DNA of 64,000 bases from Sinimarinibacterium arenosum (lineage in GTDB: Bacteria; Pseudomonadota; Gammaproteobacteria; Nevskiales; Nevskiaceae), in contig NZ_SUKF01000002.1 in NCBI RefSeq assembly GCF_005047655.1, positions 62,001 through 126,000 of the forward strand, written 5' to 3'. Below, piece after piece: positions 18,932-29,060 of this stretch. The notes beneath the pieces were generated by a model. The model had not been told where the DNA came from, made no database searches, and saw nothing but the letters and a program-made list of their open reading frames with translations. The position numbers were made by a program, and so were the translations under genes. Numbering within the stretch: position 1 is the first letter of the stretch; every line of letters starts with the position of its first letter.

Positions 18932-20125
18932 TCAGCGCAGATAGTCGAACAGCGACAGCCCCTGCACCGACACATAGGATTTCTGCGCCGCCTGTAGCGC
19001 CACCATCTGTTGCTGCAGACGGCTGGCCGCCTCGACCACGTCGACATCCCGCAGATTCGACAGGGCTTCGGTCACGTGCAGATTCTGTGTGCTCAGCAGG
19101 TCCAGCGCACCATCTGTTGCGGCAAGGCGCACACCGACACTGGATTGCACGCTGGTGACGTGCGTTTCTGCCGCGCTGAGTTCGGTCAGAGACTGCTGCA
19201 GAGCGGTCTGGAATTGTGCGCGCTGCGCGCCACTGCTCTGCGGTTGTTCGATCAGGTTCGCCAGCTTGTCGATCAGGGCAAACGCATCCTGCGCCTGACT
19301 GGGGCCGACGCTGAAGCTGTCGCCATCTGCCGGGGTCCCGCTGAAGGCGAGATTGACGCCGCGGAAGCTCAGGGCCTGCCCTTCGCTGTAGGCGCCCGAC
19401 TGGATCACGGTGTTGCCGGTGTCGCGAATCTCGTAGTTGCCGCCGCTGAAGCTGACGCTGTAGCTGCCGCCATCCCACAGCGATGCATCGGTAACACCGG
19501 TGGAGCCGACTTGCAGACTGCCGGTATTGCCGCTCCCGGCCTGCACCGCAAAGGTTCCGTTGCCGGTCTTCAGGCGCATGAATACTTCACTGCCGGCATC
19601 GCCCGCAGCGACGCTGCGGCTGCTGCCGATCTGCACATCCGAAACCTGTTGATTGCCGTTGTACGTCGCGCTGCCGCCGCTCCAGGAAAATGGTGCGGAC
19701 GCGTCGGCGGTGCCGCCGAACAGGTAGCGTCCCTGGCCGTCATCCTGATTCGCCACGGCGAGTAGCTGATCGCGCAGGCTACGAAGCTGGGTCGCAATCG
19801 TGGCGCGGTTCTCGTCCGACTGACTGGCGGTATTGGCCTGGATCGACAGCTCCCGCACGCTCTGCAGGATGTCGGTCGCCGACGCCAGCGAGTCCTCTTC
19901 GAGATACAGGCGCTGCTGCACCGATTGGGCATTGGATGTATAGCGTTCAAGCTGCGCCAGATTCTGGTCCATCCCCATCGCGTTGGCGTAACCCGTCGGA
20001 TCATCGCCGGCACGCGACCATTTCTGCTCTGAGGTGAGCTGATTCTGAGTCCTCGCCAGCGCGGCCTGCTGGTGGAGCATCTGATCGACGCTCTGCTTAT
20101 AAAACTGTGCGGTGGAGATACGCAT
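18932..20125 (-). CDS. flgL: FlgL, hook-filament junction protein 3
   Basis: 397 residues. The N-terminus MRISTAQFYKQSVDQML and the segment LYLEEDSLASATDILQSVRE match flagellin-like HAP3. The C-terminus is helical (VDVVEAASRLQQQMVALQA), and an Ala/Gly/Ser/Thr-rich central insert gives a length above the E. coli protein. It lies 5 bp after flgK, the last gene of the flgBCDEFGHIJKL run. Confidence 0.94.
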   Translation of the reverse strand: MRISTAQFYKQSVDQMLHQQAALARTQNQLTSEQKWSRAGDDPTGYANAMGMDQNLAQLERYTSNAQSVQQRLYLEEDSLASATDILQSVRELSIQANTASQSDENRATIATQLRSLRDQLLAVANQDDGQGRYLFGGTADASAPFSWSGGSATYNGNQQVSDVQIGSSRSVAAGDAGSEVFMRLKTGNGTFAVQAGSGNTGSLQVGSTGVTDASLWDGGSYSVSFSGGNYEIRDTGNTVIQSGAYSEGQALSFRGVNLAFSGTPADGDSFSVGPSQAQDAFALIDKLANLIEQPQSSGAQRAQFQTALQQSLTELSAAETHVTSVQSSVGVRLAATDGALDLLSTQNLHVTEALSNLRDVDVVEAASRLQQQMVALQAAQKSYVSVQGLSLFDYLR

Positions 20126-20130
20126 GATGA

Positions 20131-22011
20131 TTAGCCTCGCACGGCGCTGATCAGTGTCTGGAACAGCTCGTCAGCCACCTGGATCACATGGGCCGAAGCC
20201 TGATACGCCTGCTGGAACTTCAGCAGGTTGGCAGCCTCCTCATCGAGGTTGACGCCCGACACGGACTGCTGCTCGGCAATCGTCTGTGCCTGGATCGACG
20301 CCTGTGCATCCAGGCTCAGTGAAGTCTGGTTTGCGGTCTGCCCCACGCGTGCAACCAGCGCACTGGCAGCCTTCAGCAGCGATTGCGTGCCGCCTTCGAG
20401 TACGCCGCCCTGCCCGATCGCAGCCAGCGCGCGGGCATTGCCGTTGTCGCTGCTGCCTGCGCCGGCAGCTGAAACCGTGAAGGCATCGCCACTTACAGGC
20501 TGACCGCTCAGTGTCAGCGACCAGCCGTTGACCGAAATCGGACTGCCGCTGGTGTAGGCGAAGCTGCCACTGCCGTTGATCTGATAGGTGCTGGGGCTGG
20601 TGAACGTGATCGAAACACCATCCAGCAGCTGCGCATTGCCGGCATCATCGACCGTGAGCGCTTTGACGGTCGCGGTACCGCTGTTGTTCAAGCCGGTGTC
20701 GACCACCAGCGGCGACGCTGCGGCAACCCGACCCGGATCGGTGATCGCCAATGACAGTTGCCCGGCGAGCTCGCGCGTCGGCTGCAGCAGGAAGCTGTCA
20801 CCTGCCGCCGGAGCGCCGGAGACTTCCCACTGAAGACCGTCGGCGACGAAAGGATCCAGCGCCGTGCCGCTTCCGGACAGCGGAACCGCCGCGCCGGTAC
20901 TGCGATTGGTCATGCTCCAGTTGCTGCCGTCATACCGCAGCAGATAGTCGTTACCGGTGAGATCACCGGAAGCACCGATCTGTGCGGTGACACTGGCACT
21001 GCCGCTGTTGTTTGCGTTCGGCAATCCCGTCACGCTCAACGCGCTGAAAAATTCTCCGCCCAGTTCGCCGTAGGCATCCAGACCCTGGGCATGCTGGGCA
21101 TTGACCGCTTCAACCAGTCCGGCGGCCATCTCGCCCAGCCCGTTACGCGCCGGCTCGATAACCTGGCGCAAGGTATCGACCAGTCCGCCCAGCTGTCCGC
21201 CGCTGATCTGACCGGTGATGGTCGCACCCGCGTAGGTAATCTCGATCGCGCCGCTGTTGTAGGCGTCGCCCTTGACGCCCAGATTGGTGCTGAGCTGTCC
21301 CAGCACCAGCGACTGACCGGTCGCGGTAAACACGTTGACGCTGCCATCGTCCTGGGCCACGGTTGAAACACCGATCAGGCCCGACAGCTGCTGGATCATC
21401 TGATCGCGCTGATCGAGCAGGTCGTTCGGCGGATCACCGCCCGCGCGCGCCTGCGCCAGCACGATGGTCTCGTTCATCTTGGCGATCTGGGCGGTGTACC
21501 CGTTGATCTGATCGACCGTGGACGTCGCGGCGCTGGTGACTTCGGACGCCATCTGATCCAGCTCGGACTGCATCATGCCGAAGCTGGATGACAGCGACTC
21601 GGCAGCCGACAGCAGGCCGTTGCGTGCCGCATCCAGTGTCGGGTTCTGCGCCAGCGTGTTGGCCGCATCCAGGAAGCCCGTGAGCGCCTTGGACACGCCC
21701 GTGGTCGGATCCGAGGTCAGCGTGTCGACCCGCGATGCGTAATTGGACAGCACTTCCAGCCGCTGATACGCCGAGTTGCCGGACAGCAGGCGCTTGGTGA
21801 CCAGCGCATCGGTGATGCGGCTGATCGAGCCCACGCTGACGCCGGTGCCGATGTACCCACCGCCGGCCGCCTGCGGAGTCCGCGACACAAAACTCACGCC
21901 CTGGCGCGTATACCCTTCGGTATTGACGTTGGCGATATTGTTGCTGGTCGTGTGCAACGCCGTTGTCGTTGCACGCAGACTCGACAGCCCGATGGAGAGA
22001 AGATCGGCCAT
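20131..22011 (-). CDS. flgK: FlgK, hook-filament junction protein 1
   Basis: 626 residues, longer than the enteric protein mainly through a central beta-rich segment (about 330-520). The N-terminus has the rod/hook-type motif (LRATTTALHTTSNNIANVNT, then GYTRQ) and the C-terminus the helical ending GVNLDEEAANLLKFQQAY with LFQTLISAVRG. It is the first junction protein added to the hook before FlgL and the filament. It starts 4 bp after flgJ. Confidence 0.95.
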   Translation of the reverse strand: MADLLSIGLSSLRATTTALHTTSNNIANVNTEGYTRQGVSFVSRTPQAAGGGYIGTGVSVGSISRITDALVTKRLLSGNSAYQRLEVLSNYASRVDTLTSDPTTGVSKALTGFLDAANTLAQNPTLDAARNGLLSAAESLSSSFGMMQSELDQMASEVTSAATSTVDQINGYTAQIAKMNETIVLAQARAGGDPPNDLLDQRDQMIQQLSGLIGVSTVAQDDGSVNVFTATGQSLVLGQLSTNLGVKGDAYNSGAIEITYAGATITGQISGGQLGGLVDTLRQVIEPARNGLGEMAAGLVEAVNAQHAQGLDAYGELGGEFFSALSVTGLPNANNSGSASVTAQIGASGDLTGNDYLLRYDGSNWSMTNRSTGAAVPLSGSGTALDPFVADGLQWEVSGAPAAGDSFLLQPTRELAGQLSLAITDPGRVAAASPLVVDTGLNNSGTATVKALTVDDAGNAQLLDGVSITFTSPSTYQINGSGSFAYTSGSPISVNGWSLTLSGQPVSGDAFTVSAAGAGSSDNGNARALAAIGQGGVLEGGTQSLLKAASALVARVGQTANQTSLSLDAQASIQAQTIAEQQSVSGVNLDEEAANLLKFQQAYQASAHVIQVADELFQTLISAVRG

Positions 22012-22015
22012 GGCC

Positions 22016-23599
22016 TTACACCGTCAGTGCCCGCGCCGCGCCGGTCTTGGCCAGCGCCGTGTTCATGGTGCGACCGTGCGCGATGCGCATGATCTTGTCC
22101 GAATAGCGTGGATCGGTGGCATACCCGGCCTTCTGCAACCCGCTGGTGAACTGGCGCGCGTCGCCGCCGTGCCGCAGTGCGTCCGCATAGCGCGGATTCG
22201 ACTGCAGGAAGTTCACATAGTCGTCGAACGCGTCGGCGATCGAGTCATATGAGCGGAAGCTGGCCTGGGTTCTGTGCATACGTCCTTGGCTGAATTCGGT
22301 GGTCCGGGAGCTCACATCTGAGCCCTGCCATCTCTTATCGGCCTTGATCCCGAAAAAGTTAAATGAGGCGCTGCCATCGGGGTGCCGCAGCTGATGCCGG
22401 CCCCAGCCGGTCTCCAGTGCCGCCTGGGCGACCAGGACCTCGGCCGGCACGCCGATCTTCTCGGCGGCCTGACGCGCGTGCGGCATCACCGTGCTGACGA
22501 ATTCGGCTGCGGAACGCGGGCGCCAGTTGTCGGGAACGGCTGACGCCACAACGGCTTCGCCGGCAGCTTTGCCGGCTGATGCCACGGTTTCCGCCTGGGC
22601 GCCCTGTGCTACCGCGGCAATGCGCCGCTGCACGAACACCGCGTCCGGCTGGGCTACGCCCGTTGCGACATCGGTCCTGCCGATGGCACTGCGCGCCGCC
22701 TGAACGGTGCTGCCTTCGGCAATGCGCATGACCTTGTCGGCGTAATTCGAATCGGTCGCATAGCCGGCTGCCTGCAGCCCGGCAATGAATTTCTGGCCAT
22801 CGCCTCCGTGCTGCAAGGCATCGGCATAGCGCGGGTCATTCTTGATCGATTGCGCATAGTCGTTGAAAGCAGACTCCAGCGAATCATAGGCCCGGTAAGC
22901 GGTGCGGCCGGTCCCGTGCGGTCCGAACAGACGGCTGCTGCGCTGACTGACGACATCGCCGTCCCAGTCCGATCCGGCCTTGACGTTGAAGACGTTGAAC
23001 GAGGTGTCGCCGCCGCTCTGGCGCGGCTGCTGCCGCCCCCAGCCGCTCTGCAGCGCCGCCTGAGCCACCAGAACCTCGGGTTGAATGCCGAGCATGCGCG
23101 CGGCGTTGCGCGCCGCCGGCAGCGCCGCTTCGGCAAATTCCGTCGGGGTCTTCGGCCGCCAGTCGCTCGGCAGCTCCGGCGCTTGCTCCGCGAGCATCGG
23201 TGAAGCGGCAGTCGTTGCCAGCTTGATGCCGGCCGATGCCGAAGTCGCAGTCAACGGTCTGGTCGCGGCCTTGGCGGCCGATTCCGCCGCCGTATCCGTG
23301 AGTTCAGGTCCGACCTTCAGCTGGCGGATCAGCATGTCGGCAACGCCGAAGCCCTTGCTGGCAGCCAGCTGCTCGGAGATCTGCTGGTCGAACATTTCCT
23401 GGTAGAACGCGGTCTGCTCGCCACCCAGCGCATCGTCGCCCAGACTGGCGGAGCGCATATTCTTCAGCATCTGCTGCAGCATCATGGACTCGAACTTGGG
23501 CGCAATCTTTTCAAGCGCCTGGCTCTCGTTGCCGCGCGCCTGTGCACGCAGACCCGAGAACTGGGAAAAGTCGAATGCATTGACCTGGCTGTTGATCAT
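22016..23599 (-). CDS. flgJ: FlgJ, rod-scaffold protein with two tandem glucosaminidase domains
   Basis: 527 residues, far above the usual 300-400. Residues 1-100 form the rod-capping domain (LEKIAPKFESMMLQQMLKNM). Two glucosaminidase (GH73-type) domains follow, about 146-300 and 357-512, joined by an Ala-rich linker, each with W-G-R, FN-F and RYADAL-HGGD motifs. Domain 2 keeps both glutamates expected for catalysis (Glu396 in AQAALETGWG, Glu435 in TTEFSQG). Domain 1 has Gln184 (AQAALQSGWG, codon CAG) and Arg223 (SSRLFG) at those places, so it is probably a non-catalytic peptidoglycan-binding copy. Located between flgI and flgK. Confidence 0.95.
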   Translation of the reverse strand: MINSQVNAFDFSQFSGLRAQARGNESQALEKIAPKFESMMLQQMLKNMRSASLGDDALGGEQTAFYQEMFDQQISEQLAASKGFGVADMLIRQLKVGPELTDTAAESAAKAATRPLTATSASAGIKLATTAASPMLAEQAPELPSDWRPKTPTEFAEAALPAARNAARMLGIQPEVLVAQAALQSGWGRQQPRQSGGDTSFNVFNVKAGSDWDGDVVSQRSSRLFGPHGTGRTAYRAYDSLESAFNDYAQSIKNDPRYADALQHGGDGQKFIAGLQAAGYATDSNYADKVMRIAEGSTVQAARSAIGRTDVATGVAQPDAVFVQRRIAAVAQGAQAETVASAGKAAGEAVVASAVPDNWRPRSAAEFVSTVMPHARQAAEKIGVPAEVLVAQAALETGWGRHQLRHPDGSASFNFFGIKADKRWQGSDVSSRTTEFSQGRMHRTQASFRSYDSIADAFDDYVNFLQSNPRYADALRHGGDARQFTSGLQKAGYATDPRYSDKIMRIAHGRTMNTALAKTGAARALTV

Positions 23600-23626
23600 G
23601 GCGCCATCTCCTCCGCGAGCGGTGCT

Positions 23627-24748
23627 CTAAATGACTGTGAGTTCGGCGCGCAATGCACCGGCCTCACGCAGCGCCTCGAGGATGGCAACCAGATCGCCCG
23701 GCGCTGCGCCGACCTGATTCACGGCCCGGACCAGATCGTCCAGCGACACTCCGGCATCGAACACGAACATGCGCCCGGCGCCTTCCTGCGTTACCTGGAT
23801 CGAGGACTCCGGCACGACCACCGTTGCGCCATCTGAAAACGGCGCCGGTTGTGAAACTTTGGGTTTCTCGGAAATCGTCACGGCCAGGGAGCCGTGAGCC
23901 ACAGCGGCCGGCATCACGCGCACGTGACTGCCGATCACGACGGTACCGGTCCGTGAATTAATCACCACGCGCGCCGCGGCTTCACCCGGCGTCAGTTCGA
24001 TGCGCTCCAACTCCGCCATAAAGGCGACGCGACGGTTGGCGTCCGTAGGCGCCAGCACTGACACCGAAACCGGATCCAGTGCGCGGGCAAAGTCGCCGCC
24101 CAGCGCTGCGTTGACGGCCTCGGCGACTCTCGCCGCCGTGGTGAAATCGGGCGTATGCAGATTGAGCGTCAGTTCCGGCTTGCCGACAAAATTGTTCGGC
24201 ACGTCACGCTCCACCGTCGCGCCGTTCGGAATGCGGCCCGAGCTGGGCACATTGATCGAGATGCGCGAACCATCCTTGCCGGACACCCCGAGACCGCCGA
24301 CGACAACATTGCCCTGCGCAATCGCGTAGACCTGACCGTCAGCGCCCTTCAGCGGCGTCATCAACAATGCACCGCCACGCAGCGAGCCGGCATTGCCGAT
24401 CGACGACACGGTGATATCGATGGTCTGGCCCGGCTTGGAAAACGGCGGCAGTTCGGCAGAGATCGCCACTGCGGCCACGTTCTTCAACTGCGGATTGACG
24501 TTGGTCGGCACCACCACGCCCAACTGGTTCAACATCGAGCGCAAGCTCTGCGTCGTGAACGGCGCCTGCGTGGTCTGGTCGCCGGTGCCATCCAGGCCCA
24601 CGACCAGGCCGTAACCGATCAGCGCGTTGCTCTGCAGCCCCTGGACGCTGGCCAGATCCTTGATGCGCTCCGCGCTGGCCGGTGCGCTGAGCGCCAGGCC
24701 CAGCAGTGCACCGAGAGTCGCGGTCAGAAAGCGGGTTGATGCGTTCAT
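23627..24748 (-). CDS. flgI: FlgI, flagellar P-ring protein
   Basis: 373 residues with a Sec signal peptide (cut near SAPASA). The mature N-terminus [20 protein letters not shown] and [13 protein letters not shown] are characteristic. It forms the bushing ring in the peptidoglycan around the rod, a step that in the family needs the periplasmic chaperone FlgA (encoded at 31.0 kb). Gaps are 12 bp to flgH upstream and 27 bp to flgJ downstream. Confidence 0.96.
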   Translation of the reverse strand: MNASTRFLTATLGALLGLALSAPASAERIKDLASVQGLQSNALIGYGLVVGLDGTGDQTTQAPFTTQSLRSMLNQLGVVVPTNVNPQLKNVAAVAISAELPPFSKPGQTIDITVSSIGNAGSLRGGALLMTPLKGADGQVYAIAQGNVVVGGLGVSGKDGSRISINVPSSGRIPNGATVERDVPNNFVGKPELTLNLHTPDFTTAARVAEAVNAALGGDFARALDPVSVSVLAPTDANRRVAFMAELERIELTPGEAAARVVINSRTGTVVIGSHVRVMPAAVAHGSLAVTISEKPKVSQPAPFSDGATVVVPESSIQVTQEGAGRMFVFDAGVSLDDLVRAVNQVGAAPGDLVAILEALREAGALRAELTVI

Positions 24749-24760
24749 CGAAGTCTCCGG

Positions 24761-25414
24761 TCAGAACGGGAAGAACGCATTGAAGAAGCGCGCAACCAGT
24801 CCCATTGAGTTGGCGCCATCGACCACACCCTTGCCGCCGTACTTGATCTTGGCGTTGGCGATGCGATCCGAAGTCACGGTGTTGCCGGGCTGGATGTCGG
24901 CCGGGCGCACGATGCCCTCCACCGACACCGTCTCCGACCCCTGATTCAGCGCGATCTGCTTCTGTCCGCTGATCACCAGATTGCCGTTGGGCATCACGCG
25001 GGTGACCATGGCGCTCAACGACCCGCTCAGCGCATTGGACTGGTTGCTGTCGCCACTGCCTTCGAACGACTGCTCGGTACCGACGTCGAAATTCAGCACT
25101 TCGGTGCCACCAACGGTGACGGGTCGCCCGGCGATCGTCGGCGGATTGATGCCGATCGAGGTGCCTTTGCTGGTGCTGGTGTTGGCGGACTTCGAGGCGT
25201 CGGTCTTCTCGACCAGCAGAATCGTCAGGATGTCGCCTACCTGGCGCGCCTTGCGGTCCTCGAACAACACGATGTTGTTGTCGGCACGATAGATCGAGCC
25301 ATCCGCAATCACCGGCGGCGGCGCCATCTCTTCCGGCCGCACCTTGCCGCCGGAGCATGCCGCCAGCAACACCAGCGGCGGAAGCAGAAACAGAACTTTC
25401 ACGACCGTACTCAC
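24761..25414 (-). CDS. flgH: FlgH, flagellar L-ring lipoprotein
   Basis: 217 residues with a lipoprotein signal peptide; the lipobox is LLAAC with Cys20 as the acylation site. The segment [26 protein letters not shown] contains the family pattern, and the C-terminus ends FFNAFFPF. It forms the outer-membrane L ring. Its start overlaps the flgG stop by 4 bp. Confidence 0.95.
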   Translation of the reverse strand: MSTVVKVLFLLPPLVLLAACSGGKVRPEEMAPPPVIADGSIYRADNNIVLFEDRKARQVGDILTILLVEKTDASKSANTSTSKGTSIGINPPTIAGRPVTVGGTEVLNFDVGTEQSFEGSGDSNQSNALSGSLSAMVTRVMPNGNLVISGQKQIALNQGSETVSVEGIVRPADIQPGNTVTSDRIANAKIKYGGKGVVDGANSMGLVARFFNAFFPF

Positions 25415-26196
25415 AGGTTGTTCGACACGTAGGACAGCATCTGATCGGTGGTCGAGATCGCTTTCGAGTTCATCTCGTACGCACGCTGCGTCTCGATCAT
25501 GTTGACCAGCTCTTCCACGACATTGACGTTGGACGACTCGACCGAACCCTGATTCAGCACGCCGAGTCCGCTCTGTCCCGGCGCGCCGGTCTGCGGTGCG
25601 CCGCTGGATGCGGTTTCGACGTACAGGTTCTCGCCCTTGGGCTGCAGGCCACCGGGGTTAATGAAGTCGGCGATGGTCAGACTGCCGACCTGCTGCGACG
25701 AGCTGCTGCCCGCGAGCTGGACCGACACGGTTCCGTCACTGCCGATGGTGATGCTCTGCGCGTTGGCCGGAATGCTGATCCCCGGCTGCACGGTATAGCC
25801 GCTGGACGTCACCAGCTGGCCCTGGCTGTCCATCTGGAACGAACCGTCGCGCGAGTAGCCCAGCGTGCCGTCCGGCAACTGGATCTGGAAAAAGCCACGG
25901 CCGTTGATGGCGAGATCTAGCGGGTTGCCGGTCTGCACCAGATTGCCCTGGGTAAACAGTTTCTCGGTCGAGACCGTGCGCACACCCGTGCCCAGCATCA
26001 GACCCGACGGTGCCTGCGTCTGCTGCGACGTCTGCCCGCCCGGCTGGCGCTCGGTCTGATACAGCAGATCTTCAAAGTTCGCGCGAGCGCGTTTGAAGCC
26101 GCTGGTGTTGACGTTGGCCAGGTTGTTGGAAATGACCGTCATGCGCGTCTGCTGCGCATCGAGTCCGGTCTTGGCGACCCACAGTGCTTGATTCAT
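25411..26196 (-). CDS. flgG: FlgG, distal rod protein
   Basis: 261 residues, the standard size. The N-terminus [20 protein letters not shown] with [18 protein letters not shown] is typical, as is the C-terminal [20 protein letters not shown]. It makes the distal rod that passes through the P and L rings. It is separated from flgF by an unusual 177-bp gap containing a hairpin, whereas the other genes of the run are packed closely. Confidence 0.97.
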   Translation of the reverse strand: MNQALWVAKTGLDAQQTRMTVISNNLANVNTSGFKRARANFEDLLYQTERQPGGQTSQQTQAPSGLMLGTGVRTVSTEKLFTQGNLVQTGNPLDLAINGRGFFQIQLPDGTLGYSRDGSFQMDSQGQLVTSSGYTVQPGISIPANAQSITIGSDGTVSVQLAGSSSSQQVGSLTIADFINPGGLQPKGENLYVETASSGAPQTGAPGQSGLGVLNQGSVESSNVNVVEELVNMIETQRAYEMNSKAISTTDQMLSYVSNNL

Positions 26197-26316
26197 GCTT
26201 GACCTCCGATGACGGATTTCCGCCTCGCATGAGGTCTTACAAGTTCTGGACCAGGGAGCCGCGCCAAGATGACGACACCGCCGATACAGGCGGGAGTTGC
26301 GGGCCGCACTCGTGAT

Positions 26317-26338
26317 TTCGGCGCCCGCAGGCGCCGAA
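26317..26338 (-). promoter_or_regulatory. Hairpin in the flgF-flgG gap
   Basis: A 9-bp perfect stem (TTCGGCGCC / GGCGCCGAA) with loop CGCA lies 36 bp after flgF. No U run follows, so an mRNA-processing or stability element is as likely as a terminator. The remaining 177-bp gap shows no open frame; a weak TGG-N10-GT element nearer flgG lacks the full -12 box of a sigma-54 site. Confidence 0.4.
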
Positions 26339-26373
26339 CGTATTGCTCAGAGGGATAAACGGAATGCGTGCGA

Positions 26374-27117
26374 TCAGCCGCCCATACGCACCAGCGTCGC
26401 CGCAGCTTCGGCGTTGTTCTCCGCGGTGCGCATCAGCTTGACCTGCATTTCGAACTGTCGTGACAGGCTGATCATGTTGACCATCGCCTCGGGCAGATTG
26501 ACGTTGCTGGACTCCAGCGCACCGGACATGACGACATTGCCCGCGGCGGGATCCAGCACTTCACCCGGCTTGGCCCGCATCAGTCCGTCTTCACTGCGCG
26601 CCAGTTGCTCCGGGCGCGCAGCGACCGTGCGCAGCCGTCCGACCGCAACCAGGGTTTCTGCGCCCTGCCCCTGCGAGACCACTGAAATGGTGCCGTCACC
26701 ACCGATCGACAGCTGCGTGCTCGGCGGCACCGACAACGGACCGCCATCGCCCATCACGGCCTGCCCGCTGGCCAGCCGCAGCTGGCCAGCACTGTCGATC
26801 TGCAGGTTGCCCGCCTTGGTATAGGCTTCGCCGCCGTCGCTGGACTGCACCGCCAGCCAGACATCGTCACGCATCGCCACATCGAGATCGCGTCCGGTCT
26901 GCTGGATCGCGCCACCGCTGGCATCCCAGCCGATGCCGGCGCCCAGCGCATTGACGCGCGAAGGCAATCCGGCCCCGGTGACTTCCTGCGGCGTGTTGGC
27001 GATCAGCTCGGCACGGAAACCCGTGGTCGATGCATTCGCCAGGTTGTGGCTGTTGACCGCCTGCGCCTTGAACGTCTGCGCAGCGCCGGTCATGGCGACA
27101 TAGAGAGCGCGGTCCAT
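26374..27117 (-). CDS. flgF: FlgF, proximal rod protein
   Basis: 247 residues. The N-terminus MDRALYVAMTGAAQTFKAQ with NSHNLANASTTGFRAEL is typical of FlgF, and the C-terminus LPEAMVNMISLSRQFEMQVK carries the shared rod-protein motif. It joins FlgB, FlgC and FlgG in the rod. It starts 28 bp after flgE. Confidence 0.95.
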   Translation of the reverse strand: MDRALYVAMTGAAQTFKAQAVNSHNLANASTTGFRAELIANTPQEVTGAGLPSRVNALGAGIGWDASGGAIQQTGRDLDVAMRDDVWLAVQSSDGGEAYTKAGNLQIDSAGQLRLASGQAVMGDGGPLSVPPSTQLSIGGDGTISVVSQGQGAETLVAVGRLRTVAARPEQLARSEDGLMRAKPGEVLDPAAGNVVMSGALESSNVNLPEAMVNMISLSRQFEMQVKLMRTAENNAEAAATLVRMGG

Positions 27118-27145
27118 TTCAGTATCTCCGGTGCCCGGTGATCAA

Positions 27146-28366
27146 TTACCGGATGTTCAGAATCGTCTGCGTGATCTGATCTTCGGTCGAGATCATCTGC
27201 GAGTTCGCCTGGAAGTTGCGCTGCGCGGTGATCATGTTGACCAGCTGTTCGGTCAGATCGACGTTCGACGCTTCGAGCGCACCCGACTGGATGTTGCCGA
27301 AGTTGGCCGAACCCGCAGTGCCCATGATGACCTGCCCGGCGGTGTAGGAATCACCCCAGGCCGTATCACCCAGCTGCTGCAGACCCTGATTGTTGGGAAA
27401 GCGTGCCAGCGCCAGCTGCCCCAGCGGCGTGGCCTGGCCGTTGGTATAGCGCGCCTGCACCACACCCTCGGCGGTGATCTCGATGCCAGTCAGCTGGCCG
27501 GTGGTGTAGCCGTCCTGCGTCAGGGTGCTGACGCTGAAGTTGCCGCCGTACTGCGTCGAATCGGCGACGTTCAGCGTGATGTTCATGTCGGCGGCGCCGG
27601 TGGTCGGCGTGAACGCCGGCAGCACGATCTGACCGTTTGCCGGCGTCAGCAGCACGCCGCTGTCGGAATACTCCAGCGTCGTCGCACCCCCCAGGGTCGT
27701 ACCGTCGATCTGCGAATAGACTTCCCAGGTATTCGGCGTCGCGGTCTTGACGAAATACAGGCTGGCGGTATGCGCCGAGCCCAGCGAATCGTAGGTCGTC
27801 ACCGACGTCGTGTAGTTGTAGGTCGTCGGGTCAGAGACATCGAACGGCGACGTCGCCGGCACCGCAGCGTCCGCCGGCACATTGAACTTCGCGTTGATCG
27901 AGCTCGTCGCCAGCGGCGGATTGTCGCCGGCAGACAACTGCAGATCCGCCAGATTCGCAGTATCAAAGCTGGCCCCGCCAAGCACCGGCGGGAACACCTG
28001 CAAGCGATTGCCTGCTGAATTCACGACGTAGCCGTCCTTGTCGGTGCCGAAGGCGCCGGCACGGCTGTAGACCTTGGTACCGTTGTCCGACAGCGTGAAG
28101 AAGCCCTCGCCCGAGATCGCGAGATCCAGCGAGTTGTCGGTGAAATCGATCGCACCCTGTGCAAACTGCTGCGACACATCCGACAGGCGCACACCGGCGC
28201 CGATCGCGGTCGAGGACAATCCGTAGGATGAAATCGGGAACAGATCACCGAACTCTGCACGCGACTGTTTGAAGCCGGTGGTGTTGGCGTTGGCGATGTT
28301 GTTGGCGGTGACGTTGAGATCGGCGGTCGAAGCGTTCAGACCGGACAGGGCGATACGAAAAGACAT
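27146..28366 (-). CDS. flgE: FlgE, flagellar hook protein
   Basis: 406 residues. The N-terminus MSFRIALSGLNASTADLNVT with ANNIANANTTGFKQSR is characteristic, as is the C-terminal TEQLVNMITAQRNFQANSQM. The central D1/D2 domains are beta-rich. Hook subunits are exported and polymerise under the FlgD cap encoded 12 bp upstream. Confidence 0.96.
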   Translation of the reverse strand: MSFRIALSGLNASTADLNVTANNIANANTTGFKQSRAEFGDLFPISSYGLSSTAIGAGVRLSDVSQQFAQGAIDFTDNSLDLAISGEGFFTLSDNGTKVYSRAGAFGTDKDGYVVNSAGNRLQVFPPVLGGASFDTANLADLQLSAGDNPPLATSSINAKFNVPADAAVPATSPFDVSDPTTYNYTTSVTTYDSLGSAHTASLYFVKTATPNTWEVYSQIDGTTLGGATTLEYSDSGVLLTPANGQIVLPAFTPTTGAADMNITLNVADSTQYGGNFSVSTLTQDGYTTGQLTGIEITAEGVVQARYTNGQATPLGQLALARFPNNQGLQQLGDTAWGDSYTAGQVIMGTAGSANFGNIQSGALEASNVDLTEQLVNMITAQRNFQANSQMISTEDQITQTILNIR

Positions 28367-28378
28367 GGCAGGGTCTCC

Positions 28379-29047
28379 TTAGAGAATCTTGTAGACGTCG
28401 TCGAAGTTGACGGAAGGCAGACCCTGGAGCTCCAGCTCAAGTCCACCGGAATTCAGTGCAACGCTGTTGACGCTGGAAATCACCAGCGTCGGTACCGCAA
28501 TCTGCGTGCTGCCCTGGGTCAGGCGCGCGCTGAGCGAATAGTTGCCTTCGGCCATGCGCTCGCCGCCGGCATTGAAGCCGTCCCACTCGAAATCGACCAG
28601 ACCGGCCGGCTGCGTTCCCAGATTCACCGTGTCGACCACCTGGCCGGACGCGTCGAGCACGTCAACGGAGACCTCGCCGCTGGCGCTGGTGTAGACACCG
28701 CCACGCAGATTGCCGTCGGTCGGCAGATAGCCGGTATCGGACAACACCATGACGTCGTGACCGACCAGTGATGCCGCCTGCAGCGCCTGATCCGAAGTCA
28801 GCGAGGCCGTCAGGTTGCTCAGCGAATCATTCATCGTCTGAATGCCCTGAACCGTACTGAACTGCGCGAGCTGCCCGAGGAAGTCGGCGTTGTCCATCGG
28901 ATTCATCGGATCCTGGTTCTGCAGCTGCGCTGTCATCAACGCGAGAAAGTCCTGCTGACCCAGTTCCTTCTTGCCGGAATTGCTCTGCAAAGTCAGACCC
29001 AGGTCTGAAAAAGTGGAGCTGCCGCTTGTCGCTGTTACGCCGCTCAT
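28379..29047 (-). CDS. flgD: FlgD, hook cap / hook-assembly protein
   Basis: 222 residues. The conserved N-terminal motif GQQDFLALMTAQLQNQDPMN is present, followed by the Fn3/tudor-like domains (LSARLTQGSTQIAVPTLV). It caps the growing hook and is replaced by FlgK. It lies 13 bp after flgC. Confidence 0.96.
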   Translation of the reverse strand: MSGVTATSGSSTFSDLGLTLQSNSGKKELGQQDFLALMTAQLQNQDPMNPMDNADFLGQLAQFSTVQGIQTMNDSLSNLTASLTSDQALQAASLVGHDVMVLSDTGYLPTDGNLRGGVYTSASGEVSVDVLDASGQVVDTVNLGTQPAGLVDFEWDGFNAGGERMAEGNYSLSARLTQGSTQIAVPTLVISSVNSVALNSGGLELELQGLPSVNFDDVYKIL

Positions 29048-29060
29048 GGAATGACCTCGA

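Noticed and set aside
26197-26240. Sigma-54 promoter for flgG (a TGG-N10-GT element)
   Set aside because: The -12 box ends in GT instead of GC and the -24 box is poor, unlike the sites at flgB and flgA.
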